Positions 14,965-19,941 of a DNA stretch of 19,941 nt are shown one piece after another. Under the pieces are notes generated by a model that ran no database searches, had not been told where the DNA came from, and was given only the letters and a program-made list of their open reading frames with translations. A program made the position numbers and the translations under genes. How positions within the stretch are numbered: position 1 is the stretch's first letter; each line of letters opens with the position of its first letter. The stretch is taken from contig DATIDP010000014.1 of assembly GCA_035456265.1 (NCBI GenBank), forward strand, positions 1-19,941. Reading direction: 5' to 3'. This DNA comes from DASUPK01 sp035456265. Its GTDB lineage: Bacteria > Actinomycetota > Thermoleophilia > Solirubrobacterales > 70-9.

Positions 14965-15504
14965 ATGGCAAAGCGCCGCAACAACGCCCAGCGCCTCCGC
15001 AACGCCGTGTACGCCCTGCCGGCCAAGACCAGGGCCGCCATGCTCCGCGGCATCCGCTCCAACCGCGTGATCGTCGGCGCGTACGTGGACAAGCGGGGAG
15101 GCGTCTGCCCGATGCTCGCCGCGCACCGCAACGGCGGCCGCACCAACTTCGGCACCTTCGCCCGTGCCTGGGACGCGTACACCGGCGCCAAGCAGCGCAA
15201 GCCCCGCCGCGCATCGCGCCGCGAAATCCGCACTCTCGAGGGCTACCTCGAGATGTCGCTGGTCCGCGACGGCATCGAGCTGGACACCGAGATCCATCCC
15301 GACCGCCCGCTCGCGGAGGAGGTCCGTGAGGTCCAGGCGACCCGCCGCCGCCTGGCGGAGGCCGACGCGCGCGACGGCTCCGACGTCTCGGTCGAGGACG
15401 TGCTCACCACGGCCTACGAGCATTCGCCGAGCGAGGACACCACCCCCGCATGGGCCATCGAGCTCGATCGCGCCGAGGCCGCCGCCGAACGCGCCGACGG
15501 CTGA
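14965..15504 (+). CDS. Hypothetical protein, basic N-terminus and acidic C-terminus
   Basis: A 179-residue protein that I cannot assign to a named family. The first half is strongly basic (MAKRRNNAQRLRNAVYALPAK, then GAKQRKPRRASRREIRTLEGYLE). It contains the Gly/Cys stretch DKRGGVCPMLAAHRNGG and NFGTFARAWDAYTGA. The second half is acidic and helical (EEVREVQATRRRLAEADARDGSDVSVEDVL). There is no signal peptide or membrane span. Its composition would suit nucleic-acid or ribosome association, but this is only inference. Codon use and GC match its neighbours, so it is likely a resident gene. TATCCC lies 8 bases before the ATG and no Shine-Dalgarno sequence is visible. The GT2 gene follows after 22 bases. 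Confidence 0.75.
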   Translation: MAKRRNNAQRLRNAVYALPAKTRAAMLRGIRSNRVIVGAYVDKRGGVCPMLAAHRNGGRTNFGTFARAWDAYTGAKQRKPRRASRREIRTLEGYLEMSLVRDGIELDTEIHPDRPLAEEVREVQATRRRLAEADARDGSDVSVEDVLTTAYEHSPSEDTTPAWAIELDRAEAAAERADG

Positions 15505-15514
15505 CCGCCGCCTT

Positions 15515-15520
15515 TAAGTT
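15515..15520 (+). promoter_or_regulatory. Candidate -10 box of GT2 gene (TAAGTT)
   Basis: TAAGTT is followed by exactly 6 bases and the GTG at 15527, so the transcript would be leaderless. It is one of few AT-rich spots in this part of the window. Confidence 0.5.
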
Positions 15521-15526
15521 GCGCCC

Positions 15527-16456
15527 GTGAGCCGGGCGCAAGCCGAGCAGCCACTCGTCTCCGTGATCGTCCCCGTCCGCGACGGCGAGTCGACGATCGA
15601 GGCCTGCCTGGACTCGATCCTCGCCACGGACTACCCGCCGGACCGCCGCGAGATCCTCGTGGTGGACAACGGCTCGAGCGACGGCACCGCGGCCCGGATC
15701 ACCGCCCGGCCCGTCACCCACCTGCGCGAGGAGAAGCGAGGCGTCTCGCACGCCCGCAACCGCGGTATCGCCGAGAGCAGCGGCGAGATCTGCGCGTTCG
15801 TCGACGCCGACTGCGTGGTCGAACCCCAATGGCTCGCCGAGCTGGTTCGCCCCTTCGAGGACCCCGACGTGGGCAGCGTGGCCGGCGACCTCCAGCACCT
15901 GCCGCCCACCACGGCGGCCGAGCGGCAGGCGGTTCGGCTCCTCGGCAACTGGCAGCGGTTCGCGTTCACCTCGAATCCCGCCTACCCGATCACCGCGAAC
16001 GCGGCTTACCGCCGGAGCGTCCTCGAGCAGATCGGGCCGTTCGACCCGCACATGAGCCGCGCCCAGGACGTGGAGCTCGGCCTCCGCTTCCAGGAGCGCA
16101 GCGGACTCCGCCTCGCCTACGCGGAGCGCGCTACCGCCCGGCACCGCCACCGCTCGACCCAGCGCGGCTTCTTTCGCCAGCAGCTCGGCTGGGCGTACGG
16201 CGCCGGACTGGTCGGCGCCAAGTTCGAGGCGATGGGCGGTCGCCCGGTCGAGCCGCCCCGGCTCCGCGACCTCGCCCGCCCTCTCCAGGGACTCGCCATC
16301 GTCCTCTGGGCCCGGGTCCGCGGGCGCGGCCGCCGCGAATGGATCGAGGACGCCTGGTTCGACTTCCTGCGCCAACTGGCCTGGTGGGTCGGCGCGCGGG
16401 TCGGTCTCCGTCGCGGGGCCCGGATCTGGGCGGGTCAGCTGCCTGGCGGCCCCTAG
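15527..16456 (+). CDS. Family 2 glycosyltransferase
   Basis: A 309-residue GT-A glycosyltransferase, probably building cell-surface glycan or glycolipid from a nucleotide sugar at the inner face of the membrane. The GT2 marks are VSVIVPVRDGESTIEACLDSIL (11-32), VVDNGSSDGT (45-54), GVSHARNRGI (72-81), the metal-binding D93-A-D95 (FVDADC) and the later acidic motif Q180-D181-VELGLR in the position of the usual ED. The C-terminal part is Arg-rich with hydrophobic segments (LQGLAIVLWARV, LRQLAWWVGARVG) that may associate with the membrane. GTG 15527 gives a normal N-terminus. The stop overlaps the convergent SDR stop in CTAG. Confidence 0.9.
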   Translation: MSRAQAEQPLVSVIVPVRDGESTIEACLDSILATDYPPDRREILVVDNGSSDGTAARITARPVTHLREEKRGVSHARNRGIAESSGEICAFVDADCVVEPQWLAELVRPFEDPDVGSVAGDLQHLPPTTAAERQAVRLLGNWQRFAFTSNPAYPITANAAYRRSVLEQIGPFDPHMSRAQDVELGLRFQERSGLRLAYAERATARHRHRSTQRGFFRQQLGWAYGAGLVGAKFEAMGGRPVEPPRLRDLARPLQGLAIVLWARVRGRGRREWIEDAWFDFLRQLAWWVGARVGLRRGARIWAGQLPGGP

Positions 16457-17193
16457 CCCAGCTCTGGCGTATCCATCGTGTCCCCCGGCCGCAGGAACGC
16501 GATCTCGGGGACCAGACAGTTTGGCGAGGTGCGCAGAAGGAAGCGCACGCTCTCCGCGATGTCCTCCGGCCGGATCATGGCCTCGGCGGCGACCTGTCCC
16601 TTGACGAACTCGGTCATCGGCGTGTCGACGAAGGCCGGTGCCAGCGCGGTCACCTGGATCCCCTGACCCGCGTTCTCCTTCTGCGTCGCCTGTGAGAAGC
16701 CGATCACCGCCGCCTTGGTCGCCGAGTAGACCGACAGCCACGGCTGCCCCGCCTTGCCCGAGATCGAGGCCGTGTTCACGATCAGCGCCTTGCCGTGTTC
16801 GGCACCGGCCTCGCGCAGCATCGGCAGGCACTCCCTGGTCATCAGGATCAGCGCCCGCAGGTTCACCGCGAGTTGCATGTCGACGTACTTGGTGGTCAGG
16901 GCCTCCATCGCCTCGCCGATCCCAACCCCGGCGTTGTTGACCAGCACGTCCAGTCGCCCGAACCGCTCGCGGTGCGTTTGGATGAGTGCCTCGAGGTCCT
17001 CGTCCTTCGCCATGTTGGCTGGCACGCTCTCGACGTCCAACCCGGCGGAGCGCAGATCCTCGGCCGCGGCCTTCAGCTTCTCGGCGCGCCTGGCCGAGAC
17101 CGTGACGCCATATCCGTCCTCACCGAGCGCGCGGGCGATCGCCAGCCCGATCCCGCTCGAACCCCCAGTGATCAAGGCCGCCTTCTCCGCCAC
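16453..17193 (-). CDS. Short-chain dehydrogenase/reductase (SDR)
   Basis: A 246-residue classical SDR distinct from the one at 7259-8017. The cofactor loop is TGGSSGIG (9-16), and SARR (33-36) suggests NADP use. NNAG is at 86-89, and the catalytic set is S143 (NTASISG), Y156 and K160 (YSATK). Further on are LAPAFVDTPMTEFV and a C-terminal EDIAESVRFLLRTSPN typical of the family. The GTG start at 17193 has a strong AGGAGG four bases before it. The reaction cannot be inferred. It converges on the GT2 gene with a 4-base overlap and is divergent from the lipoprotein gene. Confidence 0.92.
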   Translation of the reverse strand: MAEKAALITGGSSGIGLAIARALGEDGYGVTVSARRAEKLKAAAEDLRSAGLDVESVPANMAKDEDLEALIQTHRERFGRLDVLVNNAGVGIGEAMEALTTKYVDMQLAVNLRALILMTRECLPMLREAGAEHGKALIVNTASISGKAGQPWLSVYSATKAAVIGFSQATQKENAGQGIQVTALAPAFVDTPMTEFVKGQVAAEAMIRPEDIAESVRFLLRTSPNCLVPEIAFLRPGDTMDTPELG

Positions 17194-17197
17194 GTCT

Positions 17198-17203
17198 CCT
17201 CCT
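17198..17203 (-). promoter_or_regulatory. Ribosome binding site of SDR gene (AGGAGG)
   Basis: On the reverse strand AGGAGG stands 4 bases before the GTG at 17193. It is a full Shine-Dalgarno match, in contrast to the leaderless genes around it. Confidence 0.7.
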
Positions 17204-17260
17204 ACTCGACTAGACCGGCCGCGCCGCCAGCGCGCCCTTACGAATCGCTAAACCGCCGGC

Positions 17261-17277
17261 GGCACCCTATCGGTGCC
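17261..17277. promoter_or_regulatory. Inverted repeat upstream of the lipoprotein gene
   Basis: GGCACC-CTATC-GGTGCC is a perfect 6-bp inverted repeat that ends 5 bases before the candidate -10 box at 17283. This is a usual position for an operator or activator site. A 10-bp palindrome (CCGCCGGCGG, 17253-17262) abuts it. Confidence 0.35.
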
Positions 17278-17282
17278 ACCTC

Positions 17283-17288
17283 TACGAT
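17283..17288 (+). promoter_or_regulatory. Candidate -10 box of lipoprotein gene (TACGAT)
   Basis: TACGAT is followed by 7 bases and the GTG at 17296. An alternative ATG at 17287 overlaps the box, so the GTG is the better start. Confidence 0.45.
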
Positions 17289-17295
17289 GCCGCCC

Positions 17296-18273
17296 GTGCT
17301 CAGCAAGACCAGTGCCGCAGCGGCGGCCCTCCTCCTCGTCGCACTCATCGCCGGCTGCGGGGGTTCGGACAACGGGACCGGCAGCCGCAGCCAGGCGGCC
17401 CTTCCCGCATCCGACTTCCCTGCCGCGAACGGCCGCAGCCTCGAGCAGGTCCTGCTCTCGGCCTCCAAGGGCCAGCAGGGTCCGGTCGTCGCCCCCGCGG
17501 CCGCGATGTTCTACGTCGGCACCAACCGGTTCCCCTTCGGCGTCTTCACCGCCGGCCGCGACCAGATAACCGACGCGCAGGTCGCGATCTACGCCACGCC
17601 CGGCAGCGACCCGAAGGGCGCCGCGGTCGGCCCCTTCCCGGCGCGCATCGAGGACCTCACCACCAAAGCCGCCTTCCGCGCGAAGACCACCGCGGACGAC
17701 CCGAGCGCGGCGCAGGTCGCCTACGTCTCGGACATCCCGCTCACGAAGCCCGGCCCCTGGACGTTCGGCGCCCTGATCAAGGCCGGCGGCTCCTACCGGT
17801 ACAGCCTGCTGCCCACGCCCCATCCGGTGGGGCAGTACCCACCGCCGAGGGTGGGCCAGAAGGCACCCGCCGTGCACACCCTCACCGTCGGCCAGGTCTC
17901 GAACATCTCGCAAATCGACACCCGCGTCCCGCCCGACGACATGCACGATGACGACCTCGCGACCGTGCTCGGCAGGAAGCCCGTCGTCCTGCTCTTCGCC
18001 ACCCCGGCGCTCTGTCAGAGCCGCGTCTGCGGCCCGGTCACCGACGAGGCGGAGCAGGTCAAGCAGGAGTTCGGCGACCGCGTCGCCTTCATCCACCAAG
18101 AGGTCTACAACAACAACCGCATCCAGGACGGCCCTCGCCCCCAAATGACGGCCTACGGCCTGCAGACCGAGCCCTGGTGCTTCGTGATCGACCGCAACGG
18201 CAAGGTGAGCACCGTCCTTCAGGGCCCGTTCAGCGTGCAGGAGCTCGAGGCGGCGGTCCAGAAGGTCGCCTGA
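17296..18273 (+). CDS. Lipoprotein with thioredoxin-like domain and CX4C motif
   Basis: A 325-residue lipoprotein predicted to be anchored on the outer face of the membrane. A signal peptide of 20 residues ends in the lipobox LIAGC with C21 as the lipid site, then a Gly/Ser linker. Residues about 40-190 form a beta-rich region I do not recognise (AAMFYVGTNRFPFGVFTAGRDQITDAQVAIYA). The C-terminal domain (about 225-325) reads like a thioredoxin fold: PVVLLFATPALCQSRVCGPVTDEAEQV, a middle strand VAFIHQEVYNNN, TEPWCFVIDRNGKV with a probable cis-Pro, and a final helix. The redox pair is C240-x4-C245 instead of CxxC, recalling Sco-type CxxxC. Possible roles are thiol-disulfide exchange or copper handling. 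The GTG start follows the -10 spacing. Confidence 0.8.
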   Translation: MLSKTSAAAAALLLVALIAGCGGSDNGTGSRSQAALPASDFPAANGRSLEQVLLSASKGQQGPVVAPAAAMFYVGTNRFPFGVFTAGRDQITDAQVAIYATPGSDPKGAAVGPFPARIEDLTTKAAFRAKTTADDPSAAQVAYVSDIPLTKPGPWTFGALIKAGGSYRYSLLPTPHPVGQYPPPRVGQKAPAVHTLTVGQVSNISQIDTRVPPDDMHDDDLATVLGRKPVVLLFATPALCQSRVCGPVTDEAEQVKQEFGDRVAFIHQEVYNNNRIQDGPRPQMTAYGLQTEPWCFVIDRNGKVSTVLQGPFSVQELEAAVQKVA

Positions 18274-18310
18274 CCGCCCGCCAGGGGTTCCGCGGCCGGC
18301 GCATAGCGGG

Positions 18311-18316
18311 TAGGTT
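18311..18316 (+). promoter_or_regulatory. Candidate -10 box of HPt gene (TAGGTT)
   Basis: TAGGTT is followed by 7 bases and the ATG at 18324. The spacing supports this ATG as start and a leaderless transcript. Confidence 0.45.
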
Positions 18317-18323
18317 CACCCCG

Positions 18324-18692
18324 ATGGATGATCCCGAGCTCCTCACCATGCTCGCGGCCGAGGCGGAGCGCCGTAGCCCGACGATCATCACGGGCATCGA
18401 GGACCTCGCGGCGTCGGGCGAGAAGGACTCGGCCCGGATCGAGGAGCTGCGGATCGAAGCCCACGGCCTCAAGGGCGCCGCCCTGGTCGTCGGCCAGAAC
18501 CGGTTGGCCAATCTCGCCAAGCTGATCGAGCAGTTCCTCGCCGGCTGCGTGGACTCCGGACGGATCAATCCTTCGAGCGCCGCGGCCGTCGTCACGGCGG
18601 CGAGCGCCTTCACCGAGGGTGCCCAGGCCGCGGCGGAGGGAGTTGGGGAGCCGTCCTCCGTCGGTGACTCGCTCGAGGCGCTGAGCCGCTGA
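18324..18692 (+). CDS. Stand-alone HPt (histidine phosphotransfer) protein
   Basis: A 122-residue all-helical protein with the HPt signature HxLKGxA: RIEAHGLKGAALVVGQNRLANLAKLIEQFL, with H47 as the predicted phospho-accepting residue. HPt proteins pass phosphate between receiver domains in multistep phosphorelays, or bind kinases. The C-terminal 40 residues are Ala/Ser-rich and low in complexity. The ATG at 18324 is chosen from the -10 spacing; the open frame upstream lies inside the lipoprotein gene. No kinase or receiver gene is nearby, so the partner is unknown. Fold assignment rests mainly on the HxLKGxA motif. Confidence 0.72.
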   Translation: MDDPELLTMLAAEAERRSPTIITGIEDLAASGEKDSARIEELRIEAHGLKGAALVVGQNRLANLAKLIEQFLAGCVDSGRINPSSAAAVVTAASAFTEGAQAAAEGVGEPSSVGDSLEALSR

Positions 18693-18693
18693 G

Positions 18694-18712
18694 CCGGCCG
18701 GCGCCGGCGCCG
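18694..18712. terminator. GC palindrome between convergent genes
   Basis: The 30-base gap between the HPt gene and the reverse-strand membrane protein gene contains overlapping perfect palindromes (GCCGGCGCCGGC at 18697-18708). A stem here could end transcription from both sides, although there is no T-run. GC-only palindromes are common at this composition. Confidence 0.3.
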
Positions 18713-18722
18713 ACCGAAACCG

Positions 18723-19085
18723 TCAGCTCGAGTGGTGCAGCGCGAACGCCACCGCGCCGATCCCCATCCCGCACATCACCAGCCACGCCGGGATCAGCCA
18801 ACCCGCGATCTCCGCCACCCGCAGCGAGGCCCGCCGGTAAGCGGGCGCGATCAGCGCCACCATGCTCGCTGCGAAGAGCACCGCCGCGAAGAACACCACG
18901 GGCGCCGCAACGAACGTCCGCGCCGGCGCATCCACCTCGTCCTCGAACCCCCGTCCCGCCCCAGTGGCCAGCACGGCGACGACCGCGACGATCACCAGAG
19001 AGCCGTAGAGCGCGCCGAGCAGCGGCCAGGTGAACGTCTGCTCAGCCGGCCCCTCGACCTCGTCGAGCTCCTCTCGGTCATCCAT
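18723..19085 (-). CDS. Small membrane protein, unknown function
   Basis: A 120-residue protein with an acidic cytosolic-looking N-terminus (MDDREELDEVEGPAEQ) and three hydrophobic segments. These are at about 21-43 (LLGALYGSLVIVAVVAVLATG), 57-80 (TFVAAPVVFFAAVLFAASMVALI) and 92-116 (IAGWLIPAWLVMCGMGIGAVAFAL). It ends His-His-Ser-Ser. I do not recognise the family. The ATG at 19085 has TAGATT exactly 6 bases upstream. It lies between the HPt gene (convergent) and a tRNA (divergent), and so is probably transcribed alone. Confidence 0.75.
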   Translation of the reverse strand: MDDREELDEVEGPAEQTFTWPLLGALYGSLVIVAVVAVLATGAGRGFEDEVDAPARTFVAAPVVFFAAVLFAASMVALIAPAYRRASLRVAEIAGWLIPAWLVMCGMGIGAVAFALHHSS

Positions 19086-19091
19086 GTTCCG

Positions 19092-19097
19092 AATCTA
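19092..19097 (-). promoter_or_regulatory. Candidate -10 box of membrane protein gene (TAGATT)
   Basis: On the reverse strand TAGATT is followed by exactly 6 bases and the ATG at 19085: a textbook leaderless arrangement. Confidence 0.5.
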
Positions 19098-19116
19098 TCC
19101 CGGCGGATGCCGCGCA

Positions 19117-19122
19117 TACACT
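19117..19122 (+). promoter_or_regulatory. Candidate -10 box of the CAT-anticodon tRNA (TACACT)
   Basis: TACACT is followed by 7 bases and then the first base of the mature tRNA (19130). The predicted start of transcription therefore falls on, or one or two bases before, the mature 5' end. Confidence 0.45.
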
Positions 19123-19129
19123 GGCCGCG

Positions 19130-19203
19130 GGGCCGGTAGCTCAGGTGGTCAGAGCAGCGGACTCATAATCCGTCGGTCGCAGGTTCGAGTCCTGCCCGGC
19201 CCA
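19130..19203 (+). tRNA. tRNA with anticodon CAT (tRNA-Ile2 favoured, or elongator Met)
   Basis: The cloverleaf is complete. The acceptor is GGGCCGG pairing with CCGGCCC (19196-19202), with A19203 as discriminator. The D stem is GCTC/GAGC, the anticodon arm GCGGA-CTCATAA-TCCGT and the T arm GCAGG-TTCGAGT-CCTGC. The anticodon CAT (19164-19166) reads Met unless the C is changed to lysidine, when it reads AUA Ile. C4-G69 and C5-G68 pairs, known features of tRNA-Ile2 recognised by TilS, are present, so Ile2 is favoured. No encoded CCA. Confidence 0.93.
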
Positions 19204-19351
19204 CTAAGAGAAACGCCCGCTCCGGCATGCATTCTCACGCCTCAACCGGGATCGAAGCACGGGCTTACGCTGCCAATGGGCAACGCACTGGCCGCGCATT
19301 GCTGCGAGGATCCGTGCCGGGTAGGGGACACCTGAGACTGAGAGAGGGAAC

Positions 19352-19876
19352 ATGCGGAAGCTTGTCTTGATGGCTGTCGCTATGGCGCTGGTCACGGTCC
19401 TGCCTGCCGGCGCCCAGGCCAAGACCAAGACCAAGCAGATCACCACGAGCATCTACCTCGACGTGGCCGGCGAGATCGACAGACATGGCGGCGTGACCTA
19501 CTTCTGGCTCGGCGACGTCTCTGCGAAAAAATCCGCCTGCCGTGGTGGTCGGAATGTGACGCTCTTCCGTGTTGAGCCCAACGGAACTTCCACCCCGGTC
19601 GGCTCCAGTACGACCGACAATGGACCCGGTATCAATTCTTTTGGCAATCTCCTGGAGGGACCCCTGGACGCACTCACGGGCTACTACTACGCGGAGGTCG
19701 CCCAGAAGCGGGTCACGACGAAGCAGAAGAAGGGCCAGCGCGTGAAGGTCGGACCTAACGGAACAACTGTGACCATAGGAGGTGGCCGAGCAAAGAAAGT
19801 GAAGCTGAACTGCCTCGCCGCGCGCTCTTCAACCATCTATGTGCAGGTTCCCGCTGGGCTCTTGACATCTCCGTAA
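19352..19876 (+). CDS. Secreted protein, unknown function
   Basis: A 174-residue exported protein. A Sec signal peptide of about 23 residues ends PAGAQA before KTKTKQ. The mature part is rich in beta-prone and Ser/Thr/Gly residues: TTSIYLDVAGEI, CRGGRNVTLFRVEPNG, VGSSTTDNGPG, a Tyr-rich GYYYAEVAQKRV and a final strand TIYVQVPAG. C63 and C154 could form one disulfide. This looks like a small Ig-like beta-sandwich of the kind common in secreted actinobacterial proteins, but I cannot name a family. A purine-rich GAGAGG lies 4 bases before the ATG. Its GC content is visibly lower and its codons less biased than those of its neighbours. It follows the tRNA by 148 bases, in which I see nothing else definite. 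Confidence 0.78.
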   Translation: MRKLVLMAVAMALVTVLPAGAQAKTKTKQITTSIYLDVAGEIDRHGGVTYFWLGDVSAKKSACRGGRNVTLFRVEPNGTSTPVGSSTTDNGPGINSFGNLLEGPLDALTGYYYAEVAQKRVTTKQKKGQRVKVGPNGTTVTIGGGRAKKVKLNCLAARSSTIYVQVPAGLLTSP

Positions 19877-19898
19877 GCCAGGGAAGCGCGCGCAGGCG

Positions 19899-19918
19899 CT
19901 GCTTTCCATCCAAAGCAG
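19899..19918 (+). terminator. Hairpin downstream of the secreted protein gene
   Basis: CTGCTTT-CCATCC-AAAGCAG is a perfect 7-bp stem with a 6-base loop, 22 bases after the stop codon. It is a likely terminator, though only a mixed T-rich sequence follows (GCTGTTTCTC). The last bases of the window show nothing more. Confidence 0.45.
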
Positions 19919-19941
19919 ATAGCTGTTTCTCGTCCAAAGCG

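Noticed and set aside
15404..16831. Long reverse-strand open frame (475 codons) over the GT2 gene
   Set aside because: It is antisense to a clear GT2 glycosyltransferase, Arg/Ala/Gly-rich without family motifs, and an expected by-product of high GC.
1..19941. CRISPR array, insertion sequence or defence system
   Set aside because: I saw no regularly spaced repeats, transposase or recognisable defence gene; repeats found are short and local.

Overview
The window is about 20 kb of very GC-rich chromosome with strong G/C bias at third codon positions. It is densely packed with housekeeping genes and has no gene-free stretch over 150 bases. The gene set (DUF3866 protein, NUDIX-Xer pair, zinc-type RecO, dgt next to dnaG), the many genes with a TAnnnT hexamer 6-8 bases before the start codon, and the use of GTG starts point to an actinobacterium. 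Thermoleophilia/Solirubrobacterales is my best guess; this is inference from gene content and style, not a search.

Layout. 1-2348: a tightly overlapping run of an M20 peptidase (5' end outside the window), a DUF3866 protein and a NUDIX ADP-ribose pyrophosphatase. 2425-5365: xerD, then mutM/fpg translationally linked to a P1-family (DmpA-like) self-cleaving peptidase. 5384-7225: a SnoaL/NTF2-like protein, recO and a MOSC protein. 7259-8017 is a reverse-strand SDR, divergent from dgt (8092-9099), which overlaps dnaG (9099-10877). dnaG in turn overlaps a GNAT acetyltransferase reading frame broken by an exact 10-bp tandem duplication.

11341-13486: a Tat-exported multicopper oxidase with its own well-formed promoter and an 18-bp perfect palindrome just after the -10 box. 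13608-13679: tRNA-Asn(GTT). 13693-16456: a GT1-type glycosyltransferase on the reverse strand, divergent from a conserved-looking hypothetical gene, followed by a GT2 glycosyltransferase. 16453-17193: a second reverse-strand SDR whose stop overlaps the GT2 stop. 17296-18273: a lipoprotein with a thioredoxin-like C-terminal domain and a CX4C motif. 18324-18692: a free-standing HPt phosphotransfer protein. 18723-19085: a small reverse-strand membrane protein. 19130-19203: a tRNA with a CAT anticodon (tRNA-Ile2 favoured over elongator Met). 19352-19876: a secreted protein of visibly lower GC, followed by a hairpin.

How the genes work together. DNA maintenance dominates the first half: recombination (xerD, recO), oxidised-base repair (mutM), nucleotide-pool sanitation (NUDIX, dgt) and priming (dnaG). 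The second half is mainly cell-envelope and redox functions (oxidase, glycosyltransferases, lipoprotein). I see no CRISPR array, insertion sequence, prophage or defence island. The items most worth a second look are the leaderless promoter pattern (shared by a tRNA), the palindrome at the oxidase promoter, the 10-bp duplication in the acetyltransferase, and a MutM with an altered zinc finger and an internal insertion.
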